Positions 15,194-24,245 of a DNA stretch of 64,000 bases are shown here, one piece after another. The translations under genes were made by a program, and so were the position numbers. The notes under the pieces were generated by a model. That model was not told the DNA's origin. It was given only the letters and a program-made list of their open reading frames with translations, and did not search any database. Position 1 is the stretch's first letter; each line of letters opens with the position of its first letter. The stretch is from Stackebrandtia nassauensis DSM 44728 (lineage in GTDB: Bacteria > Actinomycetota > Actinomycetes > Mycobacteriales > Micromonosporaceae), in contig NC_013947.1 in the NCBI RefSeq assembly GCF_000024545.1, positions 3,100,001-3,164,000 of the forward strand, given 5' to 3'.

Positions 15194-17956
15194 GTGATTG
15201 TAGAGCGCGTGGAATCCGAGGAGTCGAAGCGAGACGGCGAGGACTTCGGTGTCCTGCTGCGGACGTACCGAGTGCGGCGAACCTGGACGCAGTCCGAACT
15301 CGCCGGTCACGCCAAGGTCAGCGTCCGCACCATCAGCGGTTTGGAACTCGGCCGCGCCCGGCCCCGGCTGGCCACGGCGCGGATGCTCGCCGACGCCCTG
15401 GGTCTCGACGGCCCGGACCGCGACGGGTTTCTGGCGGCGGCGCACGGGAACCAGCCCGCCGAGCCGACACCGGACTCCACACAGGAACCGGTCCCGGCGC
15501 AGCTGCCCACCGACATCGTGGACTTCACCGGCCGCGCCGAGGAACTGGCCACACTGGACGACGCGTTGCCGGGTCTCGGTGGCGGAGCCACGGTCGTGGT
15601 ACTGACCGGAACCGCGGGAGTGGGCAAGACGGCGCTGGCGGTGCGCTGGGCGCATCGGGTGGCCGGGCGTTTCGACGACGGACAGCTGTACGTGAACCTG
15701 CGCGGCTTCGGCCCCGGCCCGCCGGTGCGGACCATCGAGGTGGTCGCCGGATTCCTCGCCGCGCTCGGCGTCCCCGCGGCCCGGATCCCGTTCAAGGAGG
15801 AACAGGCCACCGCGCTGTACCGGTCACTGATGTCGGGCCGCCGGATGCTGGTGGTGCTCGACAACGCCGCCGACGCCGACCAGGTCCGTCCCCTGATGCC
15901 CAGCGGCCGCGACAGCCTCGTGCTCGTCACCAGCCGCCACCTGCTCACCGGCCTGATCGTCAGCCACGGCGCCCAGCAGCTGACCGTGGCGCCGCTGTCG
16001 GCCACCGACGCCAGCGACCTGGTCACCGCCATCGTCGGCGCCAGCCGCACTGCGGCGAAGCCGGAGGCGGTCACCGCGCTGGCCGACAGCTGCGCGCGAC
16101 TGCCGCTGGCGCTGCGGATCGCCGCCGCCAACGTGCGCGCCGACCGCTACCGCGACATCGGCGACTACGTCGACGAACTGCGGCACGGCGACCGGCTCGC
16201 CTCGTTGAGTGTGGACGGCGACCCCACCGCCTCGGTGCGGGGCACCTTCGACTGGTCCTACGCGCGGCTGTCCGCACCGGTGCAGCGGTTGTTCCGGCAG
16301 CTCGGAATGGTGCCCGGCCCCGGCATCAGCGCCGAGGCGGCCGCGGCCCTGGGCGGCACCGGCTCGGCCGAGGCGAGCCGGGGGCTGCGCGCGCTGGCCG
16401 ACGCGCACCTGCTCGAGGCGCTTCCCGGCCAGCGCTACACCTTCCACGACCTGTTGCGCGCCTACGCCACCGAACGCGGCCTGGCCGTCGACAGTCCCGC
16501 CGAACGCGAGGCGGCACTGCGCCGACTGCTCGACTGGTACCTGCGCAGCGCGACCGCCGCCGTGGAACTGTTGTTCCCCACGGGATTGCGGCTACCGCTG
16601 CCGGAGTCTCCCGCCGAGGTCGAAGCCGTCGCACCCACCGACCGGGCCGAGGCGCTGTCGTGGCTGACGACCGAGCGCCGCAACCTCGTGGCCGCCGTGA
16701 CCCACGCCGCCGACATCGGGATGTACGAGCCCGCCTGGCGGCTCGGCGACGCTCTCAACGGCTACTTCGACCATGCCGGATACCCGGTGGACTGGCTCGC
16801 CGTCGGGCTCGCCGCCCGCACCGCGGCCGAGTCCGACGGCGACCTCGCCGCCCGGTCGGCGGCGGCGATCAACCTGGCGCACGCGTACCACAACGGCGGT
16901 GACGTCGACGCCGCCATCCCACACGGCCTGGACGCGCGATCACTGGCCGCGCGGGCCGGATGGACGGCCGGGGAGGCCAGGGCACTCAACCGGCTCGCCG
17001 TCCTGTACGCCGACGGCGGTTCACTGGATCGCGCCGCCGTACTGTTCGCCGAGGCGCTGGAACTGGACCGCCGGACCGGCGACCGGGCGGGCGAGGCGAA
17101 GCGCCTGATGAACCTCGGTCTGTGCGCCATGCTCAGCGGCCATTTGCCCGACGCGGCCGGGTATCTGCGCGAGGCCCTCGACATGCCCGGCGCCGCGACC
17201 TGGCGATACGCCACGGCCCTGCCCAACCTCGGTGTGGTGCAGCGCTTGATGGGCGACTTCGACGCGGCCGCCGACACCTTCGGTCAGGCCCTGGCCGCCA
17301 GCAACCAGGACGGAACCGACCTGCCGTTCAACCACACCGAGTACGCGGAGCTGTGCCTCGACCGGGGCCGGTTCGACGAAGCCCGCGAGCACGCCGACGC
17401 CGCCGAGACCATCGCCCGTGACTCCGGTGAACGGCGCAGCCAGGTGTGGGCGCTCAAGACCCAGGCGGTGATCGAACTGCGGCAGGGCTGCCCGGCCGAA
17501 GCCGCGGAACGCTTCGAGCGTCTGCTGGACATCATCGGTGATCAGGGGTTCTTCACGCAACGGGTCATCGCGCTGGTCGGTCTGGCCGACGCACGACGTC
17601 GCCTCGGCCGCCTCGAGGCCGCCGTCGCCCACGCCGAGGAGGCGCTGGCCCTGTCCCGGGCCAAGGGCCACCGGATCCATGAGGGTGAGGCGCTCACCGC
17701 GCTGGCCGACATCCACCTCGACCGGCACCGCGCCGCCGACCCCGCCGCGCTCGACCAGGCCCTGGCCCACGCCGAACGCGCGCTGGAACTGCAACGCCGA
17801 ACCGGGCACCGGCTCGGCGAGGCCCGGACCCTGATCGTCCTGGCGCACATCACCGGCCATGCCGGACGCGACGAGGACGCGGCCCGGATCCGCGACGAGG
17901 CCGTCGCCCTGTGTGACCACATCGGACTGCCGGAGGCCGAAGCACGGCTCAGCTGA
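15194..17956 (+). CDS. HTH-NB-ARC-TPR (STAND-class) transcriptional regulator
   Basis: About 920 residues. An N-terminal XRE-type helix-turn-helix (residues about 18-75, LLRTYRVRRTWTQSELAGHA) is followed by an NB-ARC NTPase with P-loop GTAGVGKT (about 139-146) and Walker B-like MLVVLDNAAD. Many TPR repeats run to the C-terminus. STAND regulators hold ATP as a switch and respond to a ligand or protein through the repeats. GTG 15194 and GTG 15209 are both possible starts; neither has a clear ribosome site. The 3' end overlaps the convergent HAD gene by 8 bp. It is probably the regulator of the flanking exporters. Confidence 0.85.
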   Translation: MIVERVESEESKRDGEDFGVLLRTYRVRRTWTQSELAGHAKVSVRTISGLELGRARPRLATARMLADALGLDGPDRDGFLAAAHGNQPAEPTPDSTQEPVPAQLPTDIVDFTGRAEELATLDDALPGLGGGATVVVLTGTAGVGKTALAVRWAHRVAGRFDDGQLYVNLRGFGPGPPVRTIEVVAGFLAALGVPAARIPFKEEQATALYRSLMSGRRMLVVLDNAADADQVRPLMPSGRDSLVLVTSRHLLTGLIVSHGAQQLTVAPLSATDASDLVTAIVGASRTAAKPEAVTALADSCARLPLALRIAAANVRADRYRDIGDYVDELRHGDRLASLSVDGDPTASVRGTFDWSYARLSAPVQRLFRQLGMVPGPGISAEAAAALGGTGSAEASRGLRALADAHLLEALPGQRYTFHDLLRAYATERGLAVDSPAEREAALRRLLDWYLRSATAAVELLFPTGLRLPLPESPAEVEAVAPTDRAEALSWLTTERRNLVAAVTHAADIGMYEPAWRLGDALNGYFDHAGYPVDWLAVGLAARTAAESDGDLAARSAAAINLAHAYHNGGDVDAAIPHGLDARSLAARAGWTAGEARALNRLAVLYADGGSLDRAAVLFAEALELDRRTGDRAGEAKRLMNLGLCAMLSGHLPDAAGYLREALDMPGAATWRYATALPNLGVVQRLMGDFDAAADTFGQALAASNQDGTDLPFNHTEYAELCLDRGRFDEAREHADAAETIARDSGERRSQVWALKTQAVIELRQGCPAEAAERFERLLDIIGDQGFFTQRVIALVGLADARRRLGRLEAAVAHAEEALALSRAKGHRIHEGEALTALADIHLDRHRAADPAALDQALAHAERALELQRRTGHRLGEARTLIVLAHITGHAGRDEDAARIRDEAVALCDHIGLPEAEARLS

Positions 17957-18494
17957 GCTGACCGTCGTAGTCGGGCAGCTGGAAGGCCCGGTCGTAGTAG
18001 CCGCCCTTGAAGTCGGTGTCCCGGTTGCCGATGTTGGCCGTGATCTCGTGACCGGCCTCGGTGAACTCCTTGCGGCAGCGGGCCTTGCCCTTGGACTTCG
18101 ACTCCTCGAACTCGCGCAGGCAGATGTCGTCGGGGGAGTACCCGGCGGCGCGCAGTTCCGCCAGCGACTTCTCCTTGGCGTGTTCCTTGCGGGCGGTGAC
18201 GATGAGGACGGTCATGCCCAGCTTGCGGGCGTACTTCTCCGCCTTGAGGACCGGCGGGTTGGCCTTGCCGGGGTGGTATTCGGTCTCCAGGGCGGTGTTG
18301 TCGATGTCCAGCACGATCGCGGCGTTCTCGCTGTCGTGCTCGTCGAGATAGGAGTCGATGCCCTTCAACGCGGCCTTGACGTCGTCCTGCCAGGCGTCGT
18401 AGCTGGAGCGTTCCTCATCAGGAGGGCTGACCGGCGTACAGGCGGCCGTGACCAGCAGCGCCAGCGACAGTGTCCATAGGGTGCGCTTGAGCAT
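17949..18494 (-). CDS. HAD-superfamily (class B-like) acid phosphatase lipoprotein
   Basis: 181 residues. A signal peptide with lipobox VTAAC (Cys about residue 19) predicts a lipid-anchored extracellular phosphatase. HAD motif I is VLDIDNTALET (D-x-D-x-T), and the later GNRDTDFKGG supplies the acidic motif IV. Members of this group hydrolyse phosphomonoesters outside the membrane. The start is ATG 18494, with GGAGGAAAC upstream at a long spacing (13 nt). The gene is divergent from exporter 2, and its last codons overlap the regulator gene. Confidence 0.82.
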   Translation of the reverse strand: MLKRTLWTLSLALLVTAACTPVSPPDEERSSYDAWQDDVKAALKGIDSYLDEHDSENAAIVLDIDNTALETEYHPGKANPPVLKAEKYARKLGMTVLIVTARKEHAKEKSLAELRAAGYSPDDICLREFEESKSKGKARCRKEFTEAGHEITANIGNRDTDFKGGYYDRAFQLPDYDGQLS

Positions 18495-18546
18495 GGTCGT
18501 CGCTGTTTCCTCCGGCCGGACGGTCAGGTGGCCACCATGATGACAC

Positions 18547-18619
18547 GAGGTCTCCTTAAAGCTGCCTGACAACTGCCGCTGTGTTGCCTTGTCGCGCACC
18601 CGTACCCCCGCCACGATTG
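18547..18619 (+). promoter_or_regulatory. Conserved leader element, copy 2 (upstream of MFS exporter 2)
   Basis: Gapless counterpart of 13609-13681. It keeps the AGCTGC ... GCCGCT stem-loop with one mismatch and the same loop end ACAACT. A ten-codon upstream frame (ATG at 18541, MTRGLLKAA after a preceding ATG) crosses it, but that frame is not preserved in copy 1. Confidence 0.6.
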
Positions 18620-18623
18620 AGGA

Positions 18624-18657
18624 CCCCGGGCCGGGAACCCCCCTGACCGGCCCGGGG
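18624..18657 (+). terminator. Hairpin upstream of MFS exporter 2
   Basis: An 11-bp perfect stem CCCCGGGCCGG (18624-18634) with its complement at 18647-18657 and a 12-nt loop. It shares the CCCGGGCCGG core with the exporter 1 hairpin and has no U-tract. Confidence 0.65.
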
Positions 18658-18700
18658 CAACGCGTGCCCGCGCGGAATGTGACGACAGAGGATACAGTGG

Positions 18701-19939
18701 ATGGTTGATGCCCGTGCCCGGGTGAGATACCGCGACGTCTTCGGGGTGCCGGAGTTTCGCGCGCTGTGGTTCGCCGAACTGCTGTCCATCTGCGGCGACC
18801 AACTGGCCCGGGTGGCGCTGTCGGTCATGGTGTTCACCGCCACCGACTCGGCCGCTCTCACCGGTTTGACCTACGGCCTGACCTACGCGCCCTCCCTTGT
18901 CGGCGGAATCCTCCTCTCCGGACTGGCCGACCGCTTCCCTCGCCGCGAGGTCATGGCCGTCACCGACGTGGTGCGCGCGGGCCTGATCCTGCTGGTGGCG
19001 ATACCGGGCCTGCCGTTTTGGGTGCTGTGCGTCCTGGTGGGATCGGTGTCGCTGCTGACCCCGGTGTTCAAGGCGGCGCAGATCGCGGTGCTGCCCGAGA
19101 TCCTGTCCGAGGAACGATTCGCCGCCGCCATGGCGATCCGTCAGATGACGATCCAGGTGGCGCAGCTGCTGGGCTTCGCCGGGGGCGGCCTGCTGATCGC
19201 CGCCGTCAGCGGACAGACCGCGCTGGTCCTGGACGCCGCGACCTTCCTGTTCTCGGCGCTGCTGGTACGGATGGGGCTTCGCGCCCGTCCGGCCGCCGCC
19301 TCGGCGTCCACCCGGCCCAGCTGGCTGCACTCCATGCGTCAGGGCGCCCGGCTGGCCTTCACCGACCGGGGCCTGCGCACCCTGATGCTGCTGACCTGGC
19401 TGATGGCCGTGCTCACCGTCTATGAGGGACTCGCGGCCCCGTACGCCGTGGCGCTGGGCGGCGGCTCGGCCGTCACCGGGCTGCTGTTGACCGCCGATCC
19501 GCTCGGCGGGGTGATCGGCGCGTACATCTTCGGCCGCTGGGTGCCAGCGCAGCTGCGGCCCCGGCTGATCGGTCCACTGGGGATCCTTGCCGCGGCGTGT
19601 CTGCTGGGCTGTCTGCTGCAACCGGGGCTGATCGCCTCGCTGCTGCTGTTCGTCGTGTCCGGCGGGCTGGGCACCATCGTGGTCATGCAGGCGACCACCA
19701 CGTTCACCGTGGCGGTACCTGATGCCAACCGTGGCCAGGTGATGGGCTTGTCCAACACCGGGTTGAGCACGGCCTCGGGACTGAGCCCGCTGCTGGCCGG
19801 GGTGCTGGCCGACGACCTCGGGGCGGTGGAGACCGTGGGCTGGTTCGGTCTCGCCAGCGTCGCCGTCGCCGTTCCGCTCGCCGTTCTGTGGCGACGCGTC
19901 ATGCGCAGTGACCAGCACCGATGGGTTCCGTCGGAGTAG
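18701..19939 (+). CDS. MFS exporter 2 (paralogue of exporter 1)
   Basis: 412 residues, very similar to the protein at 13917 along its whole length, with the same loop ADRFPRREVM and the same ending RxDxHRWxPxE. It probably has a related but not necessarily identical substrate. The ATG 18701 follows AGAGGA. The upstream leader element and hairpin are conserved with exporter 1, but the two six-codon ORFs are absent. It arose by tandem duplication of the exporter with its leader, with the STAND regulator and the phosphatase gene between the copies. Confidence 0.88.
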   Translation: MVDARARVRYRDVFGVPEFRALWFAELLSICGDQLARVALSVMVFTATDSAALTGLTYGLTYAPSLVGGILLSGLADRFPRREVMAVTDVVRAGLILLVAIPGLPFWVLCVLVGSVSLLTPVFKAAQIAVLPEILSEERFAAAMAIRQMTIQVAQLLGFAGGGLLIAAVSGQTALVLDAATFLFSALLVRMGLRARPAAASASTRPSWLHSMRQGARLAFTDRGLRTLMLLTWLMAVLTVYEGLAAPYAVALGGGSAVTGLLLTADPLGGVIGAYIFGRWVPAQLRPRLIGPLGILAAACLLGCLLQPGLIASLLLFVVSGGLGTIVVMQATTTFTVAVPDANRGQVMGLSNTGLSTASGLSPLLAGVLADDLGAVETVGWFGLASVAVAVPLAVLWRRVMRSDQHRWVPSE

Positions 19940-20025
19940 ACCCACCTCAAGTATCGAACCCGGGCAGCGTGGCTGTCCGGGCATCCGGACTTGCGCGTTC
20001 GCCACTCTAGTGTCATACTGACGTC

Positions 20026-20193
20026 ATGAAGAACATCTTTAAGACGCTCACCAATGTCAGGTTCCAGACCGACCGCCGCTCGCACGATGTCATCCTCGCC
20101 GCACGTCGCACCGCCTGGGAGGCGCGAGTCGACGCACAGTCAGGGAAGTGGGGTGTTCACATCGGTGAGACGCCCTACCGGACGCTCATATAA
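20026..20193 (+). CDS. Small hypothetical protein, probably leaderless
   Basis: 55 codons beginning MKNIFKTLTNVRFQTDRR and ending GETPYRTLI, basic and soluble. A promoter TTGCGC (19991-19996) and CATACT (20014-20019), 17 bp apart, ends 6 nt before the ATG, so the start codon would be at or near +1 and no ribosome site is needed. Lower GC and lysine/asparagine-rich start are unlike its neighbours. I do not recognise the family. Its stop is 30 bp from the convergent SARP gene stop. Confidence 0.6.
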   Translation: MKNIFKTLTNVRFQTDRRSHDVILAARRTAWEARVDAQSGKWGVHIGETPYRTLI

Positions 20194-20223
20194 GCGGTGA
20201 CGTCACAGCGCCGCCAAAGGGTG

Positions 20224-23118
20224 TCAGGCAGTCGGTCTGGCGCGGAGGGCGTCGGCGATACCGTGCCGCGCCAGGGCCAGTTCGTAGCGCTGCCCGGCCT
20301 GGCTGGCCAGCTCCGCCGCCTGCCGAAACTGCGCCAGCGCCGCCTCGGGGTCACCGCAGGCCAGCAGGGTCCGGCCGTACTCGCAGCGGATGCCGGTCTC
20401 CAGGACGGGCCGCGCGTCCGGCGACAGCAGTGCCAGCGCCTGCCGGTGCCGCTCAAGCGCGTCCGGCAGTTCGTTCTGCTCCCGCAGGATGGCACCCAGT
20501 CGGTTCAGGGCCTGGACCAGTACCTCGACGGCGTCGTGGCGTCGTCCGTAGTCGACGGCCTCCTCCTCGACGCGGCGGGCGTCGGCCAGTCGTCCCTCGG
20601 AGAGATACGCCATCGCCAGATTGTCGAGGGTCTGGGCCAGCAGTAGCGGCCGGTCGAGCTCCCGGAACCGTTCCATCGCCGATTCCGCCAGTTCCCTTCC
20701 CCGGGACGGGTTTCCCAACCGCACATGGACTTCGCAGGCGTTGGACTCGGCGATGGCCAGCGACACGGTGTCGCCGGCCGTCGCCGCCAGCTCCGCCGCC
20801 CGTTCCAGGTGCGACAGTGACCGCTGGTAGTTGCCGAGTTCCTTGTGGACGACACCGAGATTGCCGTGAACCGAGGCCGCGCCGGACACGTTGCCGATAC
20901 TGTCGTGAATCTCCAGGGCCTCGGTATAGCAGTCCACCGCCGGTGCGAACCGGGCCGCCGTCAGATGCGCGTTGCCCAGCAGATTGAGCCATACCGCCTG
21001 CCGCTGGGTGTCGCCTTTGGAGCGGGAGGCCCGCACCGCCAGCGACGCGACCGCGGGCTGTTCGGTCGAGGGGGAATGGTCGCGCAGGTAGGGCAGCACA
21101 CAGGCCGCCAGATCGAGGACGAGACCGGGCGCGTCGGCCACCGATGTGGACAGAAGACTCAGCAGCGCCGTTTCCTCGGCGGCGAACCAGGACAGCGCCG
21201 CCGCGTGCCCGTCCAGGAGCGGTGGCGTGATGCCCGGCGGCGGTGGCGGCAGGTCCGGCAACCGCGCGATGTCGGGATCCAACACCTTGATGGCGGCGTG
21301 AGCGTGATGCAGGTAGTGGTCGCGCAACCGGCCGACCGGAGCGAGGACGTCGCGTTCGTCGCGGGCCAGCGCCTCGGCGGCGAACCGGCGGATGAGGTCG
21401 TGCATCCGGTAGCGGCCACCGGGTTCGGCGTCGACCAGGCTGACGTCCACCAGGGCGTCCAGGTCGGTGAGCAATGCGTCGACCGGCGCACCCGCCAGCG
21501 CGGCGGCGGTGGCCGCGTCGAAATCGCTGCCGGGACACAGTGCCAGCAGCCGGAACAGGCGACGCTGCCCGTCAGTCAACTCGCGATAGGACAGTCCGAG
21601 GGTGGAGGCGACACTGCGGGAACCGGCCGCCAGTTCGTCCAGCAGGCGGTAGTCCTTGGACAACCGCTCCAGCAGATCGGCCGCCGACCACGTGGGACGG
21701 CTGCGCAGCCGGGCCGCCGCGATCCTGATCGCCAGCGGCAGACCGCCGCACAGTTCCACGACGCGGTCGATCGCGGCCCGGTCGTCGTCGTTGAGATCGT
21801 CAATCCCCGCGGCGGCGGCGAACAGCCGCGCCGAGGGTTCCAAGTCCAGCGGCTCCAACGAGATCGGCCGGATGTCGTCCAGACCGGACAGCCGTCTGCG
21901 GCTGGTGATGATGGTCAGGCACCCCGAATCACCCGGCAGCAACGGCGACAGCTGGGCCTCGTCGCGGGCGTTGTCGAGCAACAGGAGTACTCGCCGTCCG
22001 GCCAGCATGGACCGGAACTTGGCGGCCCGCGCGTCGACACTCTCCGGGATGGCGTTTCGTGGCACTCCCAGCGAATCCAGCAGTGCCGACAACGCCTCGG
22101 CGGGAGCCATCGGCGGCACCGAGTCGGTGAAACTGTGCAGATTCAGGTAGAGCTGACCGTCGGGGTAGCGCTCGGCCAGCCGCCGCGCCGCGTGCACCGC
22201 CAGCGTGGTCTTGCCGATCCCGGCCATCCCGTCGACGACGATGACCCGCGAATCGTCGGCCGCGTCCACAAGCGTCCGCAGTGGCGATTCCCGGCCGGTG
22301 AAGGCGGTGGTGTCGGCGGGCAGCTGCGCCGGTGTCTCCCGACCGGACACCACGGCGGGACTGTCGGTGACGTGCCGCAGTTCGGGGTCGTGACTCAGGA
22401 TGCGTTTGTGCAACCGCCGCAGGCGCTCCACGGGTTCGGCGCCTTGCCGCTCCCGCAACAGTTTCCGGGTCTCGGCGTAGCGCGCCAGGGCGTCGGAGGG
22501 ACGGTCGGCGCGGTACAACGCCAACATCAGCTGCGCGACCAGTGACTCCACCAGCGGGTGTCTGCCGACCAGTTCCTCAAGCTCGGGGATGACGGACTCG
22601 TGGTAACCCAGCGCCAACTCCGAGTCGAACAACGCCGACAGCACCGCCAGCTGCTCGCGCCGCAACGCCTCTCGCGTCTGCGACGCCCAGTGTCCGTCCA
22701 CCGTGGCCAGCGCCTCACCGGTCCACAGCGAACAGGCTTCGCGGTAATCCCGGACGGCGGTCTCGTGGTCACCGGCGCGCGCCGCCTCGCGCGCCCGGGT
22801 CACCAGGCGCCGCATCGCGATCAGGTCGATGTCCTCGGGTTCGATGACCAGCTGATAGCCGTCGTTTCCGGCCCGCGTCAGCGCGACGCCGTCATGCTGG
22901 AGCAGCCGCCGCAGCCGGGCCAGATACGAGTACAGGGTGCTGAACACCTTGTCCGGCGGGTCGTCACCCCACACCCGTTGCAGCAGCGCGGCCGTGGCGA
23001 CCGGTTGACCCGGTGTCATCGCCAGGGCCGCCAGCACGCAGGACTGTTTCGACGGACCCGCCCGCACCCAACCGTGCTCGCCCGCGACCTCCACGGAGCC
23101 CAACAGCCGGATCAACAC
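20224..23118 (-). CDS. SARP-family regulator with NB-ARC and TPR domains (AfsR-like)
   Basis: 964 residues. In order: OmpR-type winged helix (about 1-90, MLIRLLGSVEV ... YSYLARLRRLLQ), bacterial transcriptional activator domain (about 95-245), NB-ARC with P-loop DGMAGIGKTTLAVH (about 290-300) and LLLLDNARDE, then TPR repeats. AfsR-like proteins activate secondary-metabolite or transport genes on direct repeats. The start codon is GTG 23118. It shares its NB-ARC-TPR architecture with the regulator at 15194, although the DNA-binding domains differ. It could control the exporters or the dioxygenase genes 10 nt upstream; no cluster-specific biosynthetic genes adjoin it. Confidence 0.9.
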   Translation of the reverse strand: MLIRLLGSVEVAGEHGWVRAGPSKQSCVLAALAMTPGQPVATAALLQRVWGDDPPDKVFSTLYSYLARLRRLLQHDGVALTRAGNDGYQLVIEPEDIDLIAMRRLVTRAREAARAGDHETAVRDYREACSLWTGEALATVDGHWASQTREALRREQLAVLSALFDSELALGYHESVIPELEELVGRHPLVESLVAQLMLALYRADRPSDALARYAETRKLLRERQGAEPVERLRRLHKRILSHDPELRHVTDSPAVVSGRETPAQLPADTTAFTGRESPLRTLVDAADDSRVIVVDGMAGIGKTTLAVHAARRLAERYPDGQLYLNLHSFTDSVPPMAPAEALSALLDSLGVPRNAIPESVDARAAKFRSMLAGRRVLLLLDNARDEAQLSPLLPGDSGCLTIITSRRRLSGLDDIRPISLEPLDLEPSARLFAAAAGIDDLNDDDRAAIDRVVELCGGLPLAIRIAAARLRSRPTWSAADLLERLSKDYRLLDELAAGSRSVASTLGLSYRELTDGQRRLFRLLALCPGSDFDAATAAALAGAPVDALLTDLDALVDVSLVDAEPGGRYRMHDLIRRFAAEALARDERDVLAPVGRLRDHYLHHAHAAIKVLDPDIARLPDLPPPPPGITPPLLDGHAAALSWFAAEETALLSLLSTSVADAPGLVLDLAACVLPYLRDHSPSTEQPAVASLAVRASRSKGDTQRQAVWLNLLGNAHLTAARFAPAVDCYTEALEIHDSIGNVSGAASVHGNLGVVHKELGNYQRSLSHLERAAELAATAGDTVSLAIAESNACEVHVRLGNPSRGRELAESAMERFRELDRPLLLAQTLDNLAMAYLSEGRLADARRVEEEAVDYGRRHDAVEVLVQALNRLGAILREQNELPDALERHRQALALLSPDARPVLETGIRCEYGRTLLACGDPEAALAQFRQAAELASQAGQRYELALARHGIADALRARPTA

Positions 23119-23127
23119 GGACCCACC

Positions 23128-23406
23128 CTAGCTTGGCTCCTCAGTGACCAGCTGCTCGAAGAGGAACTCGTGCTTCAGGTAGGACACGTCGTGCTCATGC
23201 CCCGGATACGGGGGGATGAGCGGGGCGGCCTGGATGAGCCGCCAGCCGTCCTTGAGCGCGTCGACGCCGGTGGCGTACGGCGGTTCGTCACTGTCTCCTG
23301 TGGTGGGGGAGGTGGCGCCGATGCCGTCGTACACCGCCCAGCCGATGACGCGCGAGTCCAGGGCCGAGGTGCCCAGGTAGAGGACGAGTACTTTCTGCCG
23401 AGTCAT
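23128..23406 (-). CDS. Small conserved-looking hypothetical protein downstream of dioxygenase
   Basis: 92 residues, MTRQKVLVLYLGTSALDSRV ... HDVSYLKHEFLFEQLVTEEPS. I do not recognise the family. The start ATG 23406 has GGGAGAA upstream and lies 11 nt after the dioxygenase stop, so the two are co-transcribed. There is no signal peptide or membrane segment. The Trp/Tyr-rich acidic sequence suggests a small cytoplasmic partner protein. The gene ends 9 nt before the start of the SARP regulator, so read-through transcription is likely. Confidence 0.72.
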   Translation of the reverse strand: MTRQKVLVLYLGTSALDSRVIGWAVYDGIGATSPTTGDSDEPPYATGVDALKDGWRLIQAAPLIPPYPGHEHDVSYLKHEFLFEQLVTEEPS

Positions 23407-23417
23407 GGTTCTCCCTG

Positions 23418-24245
23418 TCAGAGTGCGGGCGCCAGGCGCTGTGGACGGTTTCCGGTGTTGGTGTGCCAGCGGTGCAGGTCGAAGGTGTCGTCGCCGGTGA
23501 GCGCCCGCCACAGCCTGACCCGCTGGTACACGTCCAGGCGGCCCGAGGCGTTCTCCTGCCAGTCGAAGCGGGTTTCCAGTTCCCGCATCACATCGGGGTG
23601 GTCGAGGTCGTCGGTGTTCCACAGCAGCCGCTGTTTGACGGTGGGGTTGAAGCGGATCTTGAACATGTACCGGGTGGTGTCGGTGTCGTTGCGGCGGCCG
23701 CCGTGCCAGATGCCGTGGTGCAGGAACACGACGGTTCCGGCCGGACAGGTCAGTCTCGTCTGGCCGCGCAGGTTCTGGTAGCGGCCGATGTCGGATTCGT
23801 TGATCTGGCGCAGATGGGTGCCCGGGACGCTGAGGGTGCCGCCCATGTCGAGGGTGACCTCGTGCGGGTAGTACATGAGCTGGACGTCGAAGGCGTCGGT
23901 GCGGGTGTCGATGATGGCGTCGGCGTGCAACGGTTGCGCCTCACCGTTGTGGGGCGGGCGGATGTGGACGGCGTGATGGTCGACGGTCGCGTATGGACCG
24001 ACGAGGCTGTGGATCGCGCCCGCCACCGCGGGCAGGTCGACCAGTCGCCGGGCGAAGGTACCGGGTGCGAACGCCTCCTCGACCGGGGTGCCCGGCGGTG
24101 AGACCGGGATACCGGCGTCCAGGGCCGCGATGGCCTGGGCGTTGAGCTCGTCGGGTACCACGGCGTCCATGCGCAGACTGCCGTGCGAGACGAAGTGGGC
24201 CAGTTGCACCGAGGTGAGCAGCCGTTCGCGTGCGGGGTGAGTCAT
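23418..24245 (-). CDS. Phytanoyl-CoA dioxygenase (PhyH) family oxygenase
   Basis: 275 residues. A predicted Fe(II)/2-oxoglutarate-dependent hydroxylase. The iron-binding H-x-D is in PLHADAIIDTR, and the distal histidine is in FLHHGIWHGG; an arginine for oxoglutarate follows in TRYMFKIRF. PhyH-type enzymes in bacteria hydroxylate small molecules, including ectoine and natural products. The specific substrate is not evident. The start is ATG 24245 with AGAGGA upstream. The divergent AraC-family gene 111 bp away is the likely regulator. Confidence 0.85.
   Translation of the reverse strand: MTHPARERLLTSVQLAHFVSHGSLRMDAVVPDELNAQAIAALDAGIPVSPPGTPVEEAFAPGTFARRLVDLPAVAGAIHSLVGPYATVDHHAVHIRPPHNGEAQPLHADAIIDTRTDAFDVQLMYYPHEVTLDMGGTLSVPGTHLRQINESDIGRYQNLRGQTRLTCPAGTVVFLHHGIWHGGRRNDTDTTRYMFKIRFNPTVKQRLLWNTDDLDHPDVMRELETRFDWQENASGRLDVYQRVRLWRALTGDDTFDLHRWHTNTGNRPQRLAPAL

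Noticed and set aside
18540-18570. A ten-codon upstream ORF in the exporter 2 leader
   Set aside because: The aligned frame in copy 1 is interrupted and lacks a start, so a conserved peptide is not supported. It is mentioned only in the leader entry.
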